Shown: piece after piece, positions 8,999 through 18,379 of the stretch
Numbering within the stretch: position 1 is the first letter of the stretch
Layout of the letters: every line of letters begins with the position of its first letter
Origin: Streptomyces justiciae
GTDB lineage: Bacteria > Actinomycetota > Actinomycetes > Streptomycetales > Streptomycetaceae
NCBI RefSeq assembly: GCF_015163075.1
Contig: NZ_JADDXU010000007.1
Span: 124,001-188,000 of the forward strand
Length of the DNA: 64,000 bases
Reading direction: 5' to 3'
Position numbers and translations under genes: made by a program
The notes under the pieces: model-generated
Databases searched by the model: none
Told to the model about the DNA's origin: nothing
What the model saw: the letters and a program-made list of their open reading frames with translations, nothing else

Positions 8999-9066
8999 TA
9001 GGGGCGCGGGGCTGTGTCGATATGCGGCTCCGCCGCGGGGCGCGCCCAGCCCCCACCGGCCCGCAG
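8999..9066 (+). repeat. Dispersed intergenic repeat, divergent variant
   Basis: The gap between GH84 and the isomerase gene holds TAGGGGCGCGGGGCTGTGTC followed by a short GCGGC/GCCGC hairpin and a CCCCACCGGCCCGCAGCC tail. It shares the GGGGCGCGGGG core with the copies at 441 and 62179 but diverges after it. It is typical of Streptomyces intergenic repeats and may act as a terminator between the two convergent genes (inference). Confidence 0.6.
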
Positions 9067-9083
9067 CCAATCCACGACGCCCC

Positions 9084-9848
9084 CTAACTGGCGGTACGCC
9101 GAATCCGCCCGGCGTACCGCTTCTCCAACTCCAGGTTCCCCTCAAACCCACCCGGCACATTGGCCGACACATACACCGGCGGCCGCTCTCCCGAGGCCAG
9201 CATCAACGCCGACGCCTCCGCGACAGCCATCTGCACCAACAGAACCCCCGTCAACGTCGACAACGCACACACCGCACCCCCACCCGGCAACTCCAGCAAC
9301 GCGTCCCCGCGGGGGGCCGCGTTGTCGAGGACCACGTCCGCCAGGTCGACCAGCTTCTTGCCGCTGGCGTGGCCGGCCGGGACGGCGTGGGTGTGGGTGA
9401 GGGAGGTGATGGCGAGGATCTTGTGGCCCTGCTGCTTGGCGTGCAGGGCCATCTCGACGATGACGTTGTTCACGCCGGAGTTGGAGATGATGACGAAGAG
9501 GTCCTCGGGGCGGGGCGCGGCGAGGTCGTAGAGGCGGGCGGCGATGCCGGGGCTGCGTTCCAGGAGCGGGTCGTCGAGGACGGCGGGGTCGTCGCCGCCG
9601 TAGAGGACGAGGTCGGCGATCTGGAGGCGGTTCGTCGGGACCAACCCCCCTGCCCGGCCCGCGACTTCGAGGACCATGGCCTGCGAGTGGCCGGTGCCGA
9701 AGGCCTGGATCACGCCGTCGGCGCGGACGCAGTCGGCGATGAGTCCGGCGGCGCGGGCCACGTCGTCGTGGGCGGACTGGGTGATCTGCTGAAGGACGGC
9801 AAGGCTCTGCTGGGCGAAGCCCTGGGCGCTGACGGACGCGACGGACAC
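9084..9848 (-). CDS. SIS-domain sugar (phosphate) isomerase, UPF0309-like
   Basis: A 254-residue cytoplasmic protein with a SIS fold. The sugar-phosphate loop regions are AFGTGHSQAMVLEVAGRAGG near residue 45 and FVIISNSGVNNVIVEMA near residue 120. SIS proteins bind phosphosugars and many isomerise or cleave them. The context (BadF kinase, hexosaminidases, RpiR regulator) suggests an amino-sugar phosphate. The exact reaction is unknown to me. The GTG at 9848 is preferred because GGGGAG sits just upstream, and an operator-like site begins 18 bases before it. Divergent from the RpiR gene, with 174 bases between the two starts. Confidence 0.85.
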   Translation of the reverse strand: MSVASVSAQGFAQQSLAVLQQITQSAHDDVARAAGLIADCVRADGVIQAFGTGHSQAMVLEVAGRAGGLVPTNRLQIADLVLYGGDDPAVLDDPLLERSPGIAARLYDLAAPRPEDLFVIISNSGVNNVIVEMALHAKQQGHKILAITSLTHTHAVPAGHASGKKLVDLADVVLDNAAPRGDALLELPGGGAVCALSTLTGVLLVQMAVAEASALMLASGERPPVYVSANVPGGFEGNLELEKRYAGRIRRTAS

Positions 9849-9865
9849 GTGACACTCACTCCCCA

Positions 9866-9910
9866 CTGATGGATTGAACCACCCTATGCATCTCCACCGG
9901 TGAATCAATA
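9866..9910. promoter_or_regulatory. Regulon-type operator B (between SIS isomerase and RpiR gene)
   Basis: CTGATGGATTGAACCA at 9866-9881 and GGTGAATCAATA at 9899-9910 are two versions of the locus-wide TGAAYCA word. They lie directly upstream of the isomerase ribosome site and within the divergent gap with the RpiR regulator, where autoregulation would be expected. Confidence 0.6.
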
Positions 9911-10022
9911 AATCACACAGGGGCGACCACGTTCAATCGCCGTCGATTCGATCCGGTTCGGTCGTCCGATTCGGTCCTGGTATTCAAGGAGGGGCTCAGG
10001 CGGTGGCTGATACCTTCTTCCC

Positions 10023-10904
10023 ATGCCCCCGACGGACGTCACCACACTGATCCGCACCGAGCTGCCCCGGCTGGCCGGTTCCCTGCGCAAGGTCGGCGAG
10101 CTGATCCTGGAGGATCCGGCCGCCGTCACCCACTGTTCGGCCGCCGAACTGGGGCGCCGCACCGGCACCTCCCAGGCGACGGTGACCCGCTTCTGCCGGG
10201 CCATCGGACTCGACTCCTACCAGCACCTGCTGATCGAACTGGCCCAGGAGCGCGGCCGCGGCCAGGTCTCCGACTGGGGCACCGCCGAGATCGGCCCGGA
10301 CATCTCCCCCGACGACTCCCTGGAGCGGGTCGTGCAGGTGGTGGGCAACGCGGATCTGCGCGCGGTGCAGCAGACCATCGACCGGATCGACCTCGACGCG
10401 ATCGAGCGCGCCGCGCAGGCCGTGGCGCGGGCCCGCCGGATCGACGTGTACGGGGTCGGCGGCAGCGGAGCCGTGGCGCAGGAGACGGAGACCCGGCTGT
10501 TCCGGATCGGCTGCGCGGTGCGCGGCTGGACCGAGGTGCACGGCGCCACCACGTCCGCCGCGCTGCTCACCCCGGCGGACGTGGCCGTCGGTATCTCGCA
10601 CTCCGGGGCGACCCGGGAGACGGTCGAGCCGTTCGAGCTGGCGAAGGAGCGCGGCGCGACGACCGTGGCGATCACCTCGGACCCGCGCTCGTCGCTGGCC
10701 AGGTCCGCCGACATCCGGCTGATCTCGTCCGCGTCGGAGACCAACTTCCTCACCGGCATCGGCGGCCGGCACTCGGTCCTGGTGCTGCTCGACTGCCTGT
10801 ACGTCCGGGTCGCGCAGCTGTCGTACCAGCGGGCGAGCGCCTCGCTGGCGCTGACCGACCACATCATTCCGCAGCACGCGGTCAAGGGTCGGCGGGGCCG
10901 CTGA
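10023..10904 (+). CDS. RpiR-family transcriptional regulator (HTH plus SIS domain)
   Basis: 293 residues. The N-terminal winged helix-turn-helix is typical of RpiR proteins (CSAAELGRRTGTSQATVTRF, residues about 38-58). It is followed from about residue 120 by a SIS effector domain (IDVYGVGGSGAVAQETETRL and VAVGISHSGATRETVEPFEL). RpiR regulators sense phosphorylated sugars. It sits centrally among the gaps bearing the shared TGAAYCA word, which makes it the best candidate to bind that word (inference). The ATG at 10023 has no clear ribosome site; a TGATACC box 7 bases upstream suggests a leaderless message. The effector may be an amino-sugar phosphate such as GlcNAc-6-P, by context only. Confidence 0.93.
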   Translation: MPPTDVTTLIRTELPRLAGSLRKVGELILEDPAAVTHCSAAELGRRTGTSQATVTRFCRAIGLDSYQHLLIELAQERGRGQVSDWGTAEIGPDISPDDSLERVVQVVGNADLRAVQQTIDRIDLDAIERAAQAVARARRIDVYGVGGSGAVAQETETRLFRIGCAVRGWTEVHGATTSAALLTPADVAVGISHSGATRETVEPFELAKERGATTVAITSDPRSSLARSADIRLISSASETNFLTGIGGRHSVLVLLDCLYVRVAQLSYQRASASLALTDHIIPQHAVKGRRGR

Positions 10905-10930
10905 CCCCATCGGGTCGAGCCGGTTTTGCA

Positions 10931-10976
10931 TGGATGAACCACCAGACATAACTGAAGATGGTTGTTTGAATCATCC
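10931..10976. promoter_or_regulatory. Regulon-type operator C (upstream of GH38)
   Basis: TGGATGAACCACC at 10931-10943 and ATGGTTGTTTGAATCA at 10958-10973 are spaced about 27 bases apart, in the 119-base gap between the RpiR stop and the GH38 start. The second is among the best matches to TGGTnnTTTGAAYCA. Two sites may allow cooperative binding. Confidence 0.65.
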
Positions 10977-11023
10977 TCGCGATGCCAGGATGGGGCTCCG
11001 CCGAGCATCCTCGTAGGAGACCC

Positions 11024-14000
11024 ATGCGCGTCACCTCTGTCGAGTCGACCGAGCTTTTCGTCGGCACCGCCGAGCAGCCGTACCAGGTGGTGGTCGCGGA
11101 GATCGAGCACGTCCCGGGCCGCCAGGTCCGCCTCACGGCCGAGGGCCCGGGCGTGCGGAGCGTCGGGGAGATCCTGGCCACCGTCGGCGAGGACGGGACC
11201 GTACGCGCCGAGATACCCGTGACCGGCGACGGCGAGCACGTCACGGTGACCGCGACCGACGACTCCGAGACCGCCCGGCGCACCGCCCCGTTCACCGCCG
11301 CCGAGCCCGGCTGGACCATGTTCATGGTCAGCCACTTCCACTACGACCCCGTCTGGTGGAACACCCAGGCCGCCTACACCGAGACCTGGGACGTCGCCGA
11401 CGACCCGGCCTCGTCCGGGCTGCCGGCCCGCACCTTCGACTCGCGCGGCCAGTCGGGCATGAGCCTGGTGCGCGCCCACTGCGATCTCGCGCGGCGCGAC
11501 CCGGCGTACACCTTCGTGCTCGCGGAGGTCGACTACCTCAAGCCGTACTGGGACGCCTTCCCGGAGGAGCGCGCGTTCCTGCGCGAGCTGATCCGCACCG
11601 GCCGTGTCGAGATCATGGGCGGCACCTACAACGAGCCGAACACCAACCTCACCGGCGCCGAGGCGACCGTACGCAACGCGCTGTACGGCGACGGATACCA
11701 GCGCGGGGTCATGGGGGCGTCCCCCGAAACCGCCTGGCAGCTCGACGCGTTCGGGCACGATCCGCAGTTCCCGGGGCTCATGGCGGACGCCGGGATCACG
11801 TCGAGTTCCTGGGCGCGCGGCCCGTTCCACCAGTGGGGGCCGACCCTCTCCGTCTTCGGCGAGGAGCCGCGCGATCCCCAACGCATGCAGTTCCCGGCGG
11901 AGTTCGACTGGATCGCCCCCTCGGGGCGGGGCATCCTCACCGCCTACATGGTCAACCACTACGGCGCTGGTTGGGCCATCGACAACGCTCCCACCCTGCC
12001 GGAAGCGGAACAGGCCGCCTTCAAGCTGTTCCGGGGTCTGAAGAAGGTCGCGCTCACGCGCAACGTTCTGCTTCCGGTGGGTGGGGACTACGCGCCGCCG
12101 TGCCGGTGGGTGATGGGCATCCACCGGGACTGGAACGAGCGGTACGTCTGGCCGAGGTTCGTCAGCGCGATCCCGCGCGACTTCTTCGCCGCCGTACGTG
12201 CCGAGTTGGAGGCGGAGGGGCGCAGGGCCTCGCCGCAGACGCGGGACATGAACCCGGTCTACACCGGCAAGGACGTCTCCTACATCGACACCAAGCAGGC
12301 CCAGCGGTACGGCGAGACGCTCCTCGCCGACGCGGAGGCCTGGGCCACCCTCGCCTCCCTCGTCGCCGGGCACCCCTACCCGGACGCGGCGCTGGACAAG
12401 GCGTGGCGGCAGCTGATCTACGGCGCCCATCACGACGCGATCACCGGCTCGGAGTCGGACCAGGTGTACATCGACCTGCTCACCGGCTGGCGGGAGTTGT
12501 ACGACCTGGCGGAAGCCGTGCACGCCGATGCGACGGACGCGCTGGCCCGCAGGGTGGCCCAACTTCCGGGGTCGGACAAGGATTTGGTGGTCTTCAACGC
12601 GGCCACCCGGGAGCGGCGGGACGTGCTCGCCGTCGCCTACCCGGGGATGGTCCCCCTGGACGACACCGGTCTGCCGCTGCCCGCCGTACGGGAGGAGAAC
12701 GGTGAACTCCGGGTCGTCGTACCGGAGGTACCGGGCCTCGGCCTCAAGACGCTGCCGCTCGCCGAGGGTTCGGTCGGCGGCTGGGCGCCCGGCGAGGGGA
12801 CGACGATCCGGAACGAGTTCTACGAGGTGAGCGTCGACCCCTCGCGCGGCGGCGGCGTCAGCAGTCTGCGCCAGGGCGGCCGCGAGCTGCTGCGCGCCGG
12901 CGACATCGGCAACGAACTCGTGGTCCAGGAGGAGTACTCGAGGCACCCGCGCTTCGGCGAGGGCCCCTGGCATCTCACCCCGACCGGCACCACCGCCGCC
13001 CGCAGCAGGGATGTCACGGCTGACATCGATGTCGAGCACTCGCCCGCCGGACAGCGCATCACCGTCCGCGCCGACCTCGGCCTCTTCCGCTACACCCAGC
13101 GACTCACCTTGTGGAAGGGCGTCGACCGGCTCGACGTCTCCACCACCGTCGACGGCTACGACGGCGCCGACCGGCTGATCCGGGTGCGCTGGCCGTCCGA
13201 CGTGCGCGGCGGGCTGCCGGTGCACGAGGTGGCGGACGCGGTGATCGGGCGCGGCTTCGGGTTCGTGGAGGTGGACAGCGAGCAGTTCCCGTGGACGCTC
13301 GACAACCCGGCCAACACCTGGTTCGGGCTCGGTTCGACCGCGCGGGTCGCGGTGCACGACGACTCCGGCACGCTGCTGGGCCAACGGGCCGTCGGGGTCG
13401 CCGAGTTGGTGTACGACGACTGGGACACGGCCGGTGAGCTCGGCGCCCCGCTCGCGGCGGCCCTCGTCCGCGCCGGGGTCACCGCGACCTCGACCATCGC
13501 GGGCGGCCCCCGCTACGGCGACCTGGAGGTCGACTCCAACCTGCCCGACCTCCGCATCGCGGTCGGCGGCCCCGACCGCAACTCGGTGGTCGCCGAGGCC
13601 CTCGCCATGGACCCGGCCGCCGGACGTGAACTCCGGCGCCAATTGGCCGAGTCGGGGGTGGCCGCCGTATGGGTCGCGCCGCGCGCCTCGCTGCGCGAGG
13701 AGTGGGTGCCGGGGGCGGATCTGCGGGACCTGGAGCGGCTGCCGCTGCTGGTGGTCGCGGACACCGGGGACGGCGCCAAGGCGGTCGACGCGCTCATCGC
13801 CGACCTCGACGACTTCACCGTGACGGCCACTGCGGCGGGCGGCGGCGAGGCCCTGCCGCCGGGCGACGCCTGGGACGGCCGCAGCTTCGCCGTCCTCAAC
13901 CGGGGCACGCCGGGCTGCGTGGTCACCTCCTCCGGCGACCTCTACATGTCCCTCATGCGCTCCTGCACGGGCTGGCCGTCCGGCATCTGGGTCGACCCAC

Positions 14001-15238
14001 CCCGCCGCACGGCCCCCGACGGGTCCGCGTTCCAGCTCCAACGCTGGTCACACACCTTCGAGTACGCCGTCGTGGCGGGCGAGGGCGACTGGCGAGACGG
14101 CGAACTCCCCGCCCGGGGCCACGAGTTCAACCACCCGCTGACCGCCCGCCTGCGCACCGAGGCCGAGGACGCCGTACTGCCCAGGAAGGGCGCGCTGCTG
14201 GGGTTGGAGCCCGCGGGGGAGGTCCTCCTCGACGCCCTCAAGCCGGCCGGCTCGCCGCTGGCCCGGGGCAGCGTGGAGCGGGCGGACCCGGCACGCGGGA
14301 TCGTGGTCCGGATGCACGAGGTGAACGGACGGGAGGTCCGGGCACGCGTCCGAGGCCCGCTCGCCTGGACCGAGGGCGCCCGGGCCGACGTACTGGAAAC
14401 TCCCGGGGAACCGCTGACACCGGACGCGACCGGCGTCCTGGACGTCCCCCTGAACGGCTTCGAGGTGGCGACGATCCTGGCCACGCCCGGCGAGACGCCA
14501 CCCGTCTCGGCGGACCCGGGCATCGCGGCCCACGAGCCCGCCCAGCCCGTCCACACCCGCTACTGGCTCCACAACTCCGGCCCCGCGCCGCGCGGCAACA
14601 TGCCGGTGACGGTGTACGTCTCCCCCACCGCCCTCACCGCCTCCGCCCCGGTCACGGCAACGGTCCGGATCGCCTCGGAGCTGACCGACGCCTCGGTGTC
14701 GGGCACGGTGACCTTCGAGGTGCCGCCGGGCTGGCAGGCGGAGCCCGCCGAACTGCCGTACGCACTGGGCCCCGGCGGCTTCTCCCTGGCCGAGGTCACG
14801 GTGACCCCGCCCCCGGACCCCGAGCCCGGCCGACACTGGCTGTCGGCCCGGCTGACGTACGGCGGACAGACGTACGAGGACGTGGTGGCCCTGGACGTCC
14901 CGGGCGGACCACCGCCGGGACCGACGCTGATGTGCACCCTGGGCGCCGAGCGGATCACCGTACGGCGGGGCGAACGCGTCCGTGTGCCGGTGACCCTGCG
15001 CAACACCACGCGCGGCGCGATCAGCGGCCAGCTGTGGGCGGTCTCGTCCTGGGGCACCTGGGCGGGCGTCGGACCGGGCCTCCAGGGCTTCACCGTGCCG
15101 GGCGGGGAGCGGTTGGAGCGCGCGATAGAGGTGGACGGCTCATCGATCCCACCGGGTTCGTACTGGCTGATGGCAAAGGTCGGATGGAACGGCTGTGTCG
15201 CTTATACGGAGGCGGTGGAGCTGGAGGTGACGCGGTGA
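11024..15238 (+). CDS. GH38-family alpha-mannosidase
   Basis: 1404 residues, no signal peptide, so cytoplasmic. The zinc-binding opening motif is FMVSHFHYDPVWW (His106, Asp108). The nucleophile Asp241 lies in WQLDAFGHDP, and the conserved His469-His470-Asp471 in YGAHHDAITGSE. GH38 helical and C-terminal beta domains follow, and the last 300 or so residues add Ig-like/NEW3-type domains (for example TATVRIASELTDASV), making it longer than a typical bacterial GH38. GH38 enzymes release alpha-linked mannose from N-glycan-type oligosaccharides. The start ATG has a TAGGAGA ribosome site; an upstream in-frame ATG at 10982 lacks one. The stop overlaps the next gene (GTGA). An operator pair precedes it. 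Confidence 0.93.
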   Translation: MRVTSVESTELFVGTAEQPYQVVVAEIEHVPGRQVRLTAEGPGVRSVGEILATVGEDGTVRAEIPVTGDGEHVTVTATDDSETARRTAPFTAAEPGWTMFMVSHFHYDPVWWNTQAAYTETWDVADDPASSGLPARTFDSRGQSGMSLVRAHCDLARRDPAYTFVLAEVDYLKPYWDAFPEERAFLRELIRTGRVEIMGGTYNEPNTNLTGAEATVRNALYGDGYQRGVMGASPETAWQLDAFGHDPQFPGLMADAGITSSSWARGPFHQWGPTLSVFGEEPRDPQRMQFPAEFDWIAPSGRGILTAYMVNHYGAGWAIDNAPTLPEAEQAAFKLFRGLKKVALTRNVLLPVGGDYAPPCRWVMGIHRDWNERYVWPRFVSAIPRDFFAAVRAELEAEGRRASPQTRDMNPVYTGKDVSYIDTKQAQRYGETLLADAEAWATLASLVAGHPYPDAALDKAWRQLIYGAHHDAITGSESDQVYIDLLTGWRELYDLAEAVHADATDALARRVAQLPGSDKDLVVFNAATRERRDVLAVAYPGMVPLDDTGLPLPAVREENGELRVVVPEVPGLGLKTLPLAEGSVGGWAPGEGTTIRNEFYEVSVDPSRGGGVSSLRQGGRELLRAGDIGNELVVQEEYSRHPRFGEGPWHLTPTGTTAARSRDVTADIDVEHSPAGQRITVRADLGLFRYTQRLTLWKGVDRLDVSTTVDGYDGADRLIRVRWPSDVRGGLPVHEVADAVIGRGFGFVEVDSEQFPWTLDNPANTWFGLGSTARVAVHDDSGTLLGQRAVGVAELVYDDWDTAGELGAPLAAALVRAGVTATSTIAGGPRYGDLEVDSNLPDLRIAVGGPDRNSVVAEALAMDPAAGRELRRQLAESGVAAVWVAPRASLREEWVPGADLRDLERLPLLVVADTGDGAKAVDALIADLDDFTVTATAAGGGEALPPGDAWDGRSFAVLNRGTPGCVVTSSGDLYMSLMRSCTGWPSGIWVDPPRRTAPDGSAFQLQRWSHTFEYAVVAGEGDWRDGELPARGHEFNHPLTARLRTEAEDAVLPRKGALLGLEPAGEVLLDALKPAGSPLARGSVERADPARGIVVRMHEVNGREVRARVRGPLAWTEGARADVLETPGEPLTPDATGVLDVPLNGFEVATILATPGETPPVSADPGIAAHEPAQPVHTRYWLHNSGPAPRGNMPVTVYVSPTALTASAPVTATVRIASELTDASVSGTVTFEVPPGWQAEPAELPYALGPGGFSLAEVTVTPPPDPEPGRHWLSARLTYGGQTYEDVVALDVPGGPPPGPTLMCTLGAERITVRRGERVRVPVTLRNTTRGAISGQLWAVSSWGTWAGVGPGLQGFTVPGGERLERAIEVDGSSIPPGSYWLMAKVGWNGCVAYTEAVELEVTR

Positions 15239-15864
15239 CGGAACATGAGGCCGCCGTGGTACGGGGGGAGGCCATTCCGAAGGCGCGGGTGGATGCCCTG
15301 CTGCGAGCTGTCCCGCCCCGCGACCGCGAGACCCGTCCCGAGTCCCTGGCGCGAGCCGAACGACAACGCCGTCGCTGGGCGACCCAGGTCGTCGTCGCGG
15401 ACGAACTGGCCCGCCGGGCCTGTGCGGACCGGGGCCTCGAACCCCCGTCCGAGGTGTCCCCCGCCCTCGTCCTCTCGATCGCCGGGCCCGACGTCGCCGA
15501 CCTGGGCAGCATCGTCGCCACCGCCCTGGCCCACTCCCCAGCAGCCCGCACCCTCCTCACCGAACTGGAACGCGAGCAGCTCATCCCCGAAGAAGCAGCC
15601 TGGGAGTACTACACCCGCAACCGCGACCGCTTCCTCACCCCGGACGCCCTCAGACGCGGCGTGAACCCCTTCCACGGCGCCACGGACGCGGACTTCGTGC
15701 CGTACGACCACGCCCGCGCCGCCATCACCGCGGAGCTGCGCCGCGCCGCCGGCAGGCGCGCCTTCTTCGACTGGCTGGACCAGGCCCGCGTGGGCGTGGA
15801 GTACGCCCCGGGGCACGAGCACCCGGGCGACCCCTCGCACCCGGACCACGAACACCGGCACTGA
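15235..15864 (+). CDS. Protein of unknown function with SurA/PpiC-like layout and histidine-rich tail
   Basis: 209 residues starting at a GTG that overlaps the GH38 stop, with GGAGG 8 bases upstream, so translation is coupled to the mannosidase. It opens with VVRGEAIPKARVDALL. The middle is rich in Arg, Glu and Ala, and the pattern EEAAWEYYTRNRDRF resembles the helical chaperone part of SurA/PpiC-type proteins. No complete parvulin catalytic domain is visible. The C terminus, HEHPGDPSHPDHEHRH, could bind a metal ion. There is no signal peptide, so an export chaperone role is unlikely. A role connected with the zinc-dependent GH38 enzyme is conceivable but unproven. Function unknown. Confidence 0.8.
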   Translation: MTEHEAAVVRGEAIPKARVDALLRAVPPRDRETRPESLARAERQRRRWATQVVVADELARRACADRGLEPPSEVSPALVLSIAGPDVADLGSIVATALAHSPAARTLLTELEREQLIPEEAAWEYYTRNRDRFLTPDALRRGVNPFHGATDADFVPYDHARAAITAELRRAAGRRAFFDWLDQARVGVEYAPGHEHPGDPSHPDHEHRH

Positions 15865-15914
15865 GCCGACACCGGCTCGGCCGCGAGAACGGCATCCAAA
15901 CGCAACACGGCAAA

Positions 15915-15983
15915 CCATTGACCTCCGATGAATTCTGGTCCACCTTTTCATCAATCGGAGTCCAAGTTGGTGATTTGAACCAG
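15915..15983. promoter_or_regulatory. Regulon-type operator D (upstream of the sugar ABC importer)
   Basis: TTGGTGATTTGAACCA at 15967-15982 is a near-ideal site. Its TGATTTGAACCAG core is identical over 13 bases to site E. It ends 16 bases before the ATG of the binding-protein gene. Further related words, GATGAATTC (about 15927-15935) and TCATCAATC (about 15949-15957), lie upstream in the same 134-base gap. Confidence 0.68.
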
Positions 15984-15998
15984 CCGAGAGGACAGTTC

Positions 15999-17375
15999 AT
16001 GCGTGCGAAGAGACTGACCGGATCCCTTGCCTGTCTCGTGGTGCTGACGCTCACGGCCGCCGGGTGCGGCCTGTCGGGCGGCGGTTCCGGGGACGGGGAC
16101 GCCACCGCCGGCGGTTGCAAGGTCGACAAGGGCAACGTCGGAACCGGAAAGCTCAGCGGGGAGGTGAAGGGCAAGATCACCTTCCAGACGACCAACTTGA
16201 AGAAAGACTTCGGGGACTTCTTCAACGGCGTGATCGCCGACTTCGAGAAGGCCCACCCCGGCACCGAGGTCAAGTGGATCGACGACCCCGGCGACAACAC
16301 CTTCACCACCCGCACGGTGGCCGACGCGCAGGCCTGCACGCTGGCGGACGTCATCAACGTCAACGCCCCGACGGCGACGGCCCTGACGAAGGCCGGCTAT
16401 CTGCTGGACGTCGGCACCAAAGACCCGGCCGCCTCCAAGCCGTTCGTCCCGTCGTTCTGGAAGACCGCCGTCTTCAAGGACGGCGACGGCAAGGCGATCC
16501 ACACCGCGCTGCCCTGGTACACCGGCGGTGTCGTCCTGACGTACAACAAGGACCTGCTGAAGAAGGCCGGTGTCGACCCGGCGAAGCCGCCGACCACGTT
16601 GTTCGGGCTGTTCGCCGACTACGAGAAGGTCGCCAAGGCGGGCGACGGGAAGTTCTACGCGACCATGGCCAACCCGGTCTGGCGCATCCCGTCCGACTTC
16701 GACCAGATGGGCATCAAGATCCTCTCCGACGACGGCAAGTCCGCCGTCTTCGCCGACGACCCGCGCACCGCCCAGTGGGTGGCCTGGATGGCGAAGCTGT
16801 ACAAGGCCGGCGCGATGCCGAAGGACTCGCTGTCCTCCAGCAACGACCCCTCCACGCTCTACAGCCAGGGCAAGGTGGCCTACGGTTCGACGAACCCGAG
16901 CTTCGTGCGGTTCGTGAAGCAGAACAGCCCGTCGATCTACGACAAGACGGCGGTCGGGCAGCAGCCCTACGACGCGCTCGGCCGGGCCTCCGCCGGTGCC
17001 CCGCAGTACATATCGGTCGCCGCGACCAGCAAGAACGCGCCCACGGCACTGTCGTTCGCGGAGTTCCTCACCAACGCCGAGAACCAGACGGCCTGGTGCA
17101 AGGATCCGAACGTGGTGATCTTCCCGACCACCACGGACTCGCTGAACGACCCGTTCTTCCAGAACGCCACCGGCAGCGACCCGTTCTCGCAGGCCCGCAA
17201 GCTCGTCGCCGACCAGCTCAAGACGGCCAGCACCAACCAGACCAACCTCTCCCCGGCCGTGCAGAACGCGATGGTCGCCCAGGTGCAGCTGGCCATGCAG
17301 GGCAAGAAGAGCCCCGAGCAGGCCGTCAAGGACGCCCAGGAGAAGGCGAACGAGCTGCTGAAGCAGGCGGGTTGA
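15999..17375 (+). CDS. Sugar ABC importer, substrate-binding lipoprotein
   Basis: 458 residues with a lipoprotein signal peptide (MRAKRLTGSLACLVVLTLTA, lipobox TAAGC, lipidated Cys23). The rest is a cluster-B/MalE-type solute-binding protein (GKITFQTTNLKKDFGDFFNG, then ALPWYTGGVVLTYNKDLLKKAG). It is anchored on the outer membrane face and should deliver an oligosaccharide to the two permeases encoded next. The start has a GAGAGGAC ribosome site. Operator D lies just upstream, so import should be co-regulated with the glycosidases. The ligand is unknown; by context an N-glycan-derived or GlcNAc/Man-containing oligosaccharide. Confidence 0.93.
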   Translation: MRAKRLTGSLACLVVLTLTAAGCGLSGGGSGDGDATAGGCKVDKGNVGTGKLSGEVKGKITFQTTNLKKDFGDFFNGVIADFEKAHPGTEVKWIDDPGDNTFTTRTVADAQACTLADVINVNAPTATALTKAGYLLDVGTKDPAASKPFVPSFWKTAVFKDGDGKAIHTALPWYTGGVVLTYNKDLLKKAGVDPAKPPTTLFGLFADYEKVAKAGDGKFYATMANPVWRIPSDFDQMGIKILSDDGKSAVFADDPRTAQWVAWMAKLYKAGAMPKDSLSSSNDPSTLYSQGKVAYGSTNPSFVRFVKQNSPSIYDKTAVGQQPYDALGRASAGAPQYISVAATSKNAPTALSFAEFLTNAENQTAWCKDPNVVIFPTTTDSLNDPFFQNATGSDPFSQARKLVADQLKTASTNQTNLSPAVQNAMVAQVQLAMQGKKSPEQAVKDAQEKANELLKQAG

Positions 17376-17377
17376 CG

Positions 17378-18379
17378 GTGACGGCTCAGATCACGAAGCC
17401 GGTTCCGGTGCCCGGTACGGAGACGTCCCTGCCGGGCCCGGCCCCCTCCCGCCTCCGCGCCCTGCTGCCCGGCCCGTCCGCCGGAGCCAACGGGGCCGCG
17501 ATGTACCGGCGTTGGTGGCTACCGTGGCTGTGGACGGCGCCCGCGATCGTCTGCGCGGTGGTGTTCGGGGTGTTCCCGTTCCTCAACACCGTCCTGCTGT
17601 CGTTCACGAACGCCAAACCCCTGGGCGGCGCCGCGAGTTTCGTCGGACTCGACAACTACACGCGGATGCTCGACGACTCGGACTTCTGGCTGGCGACCCG
17701 CAACAGCATCCTGTACGCCGTCATCGTCGTCCCCCTGATGGTGCTGCTGCCGCTGATGCTGGCCGTGCTGGTGGAGAAGAACCTGCCCGGCATCGGCTTC
17801 TTCCGCTCCGCCTTCTACACCCCGGTGCTGGCCTCCAGCGTCGTCGTGGGCCTGAGCTGGCAGTGGCTGCTCGCGGACGACGGACTGGTCAACACCTGGC
17901 TGGAGAAAGCCCACTTGATCAGGTCGGCGATCCCGTTCCTGTCCGACTCGTGGCTGATCCTGCTGTCCGCGATGGGCCTGACCCTGTGGAAGGGCCTCGG
18001 CTGGTACATGGTCTTCTACCTGGCCGCCCTCGGGAACGTCCCCAAGGAGCTGCACGAGGCGGCGCAGATGGACGGCGCCGGCGCGGTCCGCCGCTTCTGG
18101 CACATCACGATCCCCGGCGTACGGCAGGCCATGATGCTCGTCGGCACCCTGACCGGCATCGGCTCGCTGAGGGTTTTCACCGAGATCTACATGCTGGGCA
18201 GCTCCACCGGCGGCCCCGGCGGCGCCGACCGCACCCTGCCGTTCTACATCCGGGACGTCGGCCTGGACCCCATCACCGGCAACGCCGGCTACGGCTCGGC
18301 CGTCAGCGTGGCCCTGTTCGCGCTGACGCTGGGGCTGACCCTGCTGGCGCAGCGCCTGACGAAGGAGGACGAGTCGTGA
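17378..18379 (+). CDS. Sugar ABC importer permease (MalF-type)
   Basis: 333 residues beginning at a GTG two bases after the binding-protein stop; an in-frame TTG at 17372 is also possible. A cytoplasmic N-terminal tail of about 45 residues precedes six membrane segments starting with LWTAPAIVCAVVFGVFPFL. The ATPase-contact EAA loop is visible as ELHEAAQMDGAGAVRRFWHI. Part of a three-gene importer with no ATPase gene nearby, as usual in Streptomyces, where the shared MsiK ATPase serves such systems (established for other importers, inferred here). Confidence 0.93.
   Translation: MTAQITKPVPVPGTETSLPGPAPSRLRALLPGPSAGANGAAMYRRWWLPWLWTAPAIVCAVVFGVFPFLNTVLLSFTNAKPLGGAASFVGLDNYTRMLDDSDFWLATRNSILYAVIVVPLMVLLPLMLAVLVEKNLPGIGFFRSAFYTPVLASSVVVGLSWQWLLADDGLVNTWLEKAHLIRSAIPFLSDSWLILLSAMGLTLWKGLGWYMVFYLAALGNVPKELHEAAQMDGAGAVRRFWHITIPGVRQAMMLVGTLTGIGSLRVFTEIYMLGSSTGGPGGADRTLPFYIRDVGLDPITGNAGYGSAVSVALFALTLGLTLLAQRLTKEDES

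Noticed and set aside
10217..14041. A 1274-codon minus-strand open frame opposite RpiR and GH38
   Set aside because: No domain can be recognised and it lies over two well-supported genes; shadow frame.
15927..15945. TCTGGTCCACC as a DasR-type operator half (DasR sites are TGGTCTAGACCA-like)
   Set aside because: Only one half matches and the second arm is missing; the gap is better explained by the shared TGAAYCA word. DasR control is not excluded but not supported.
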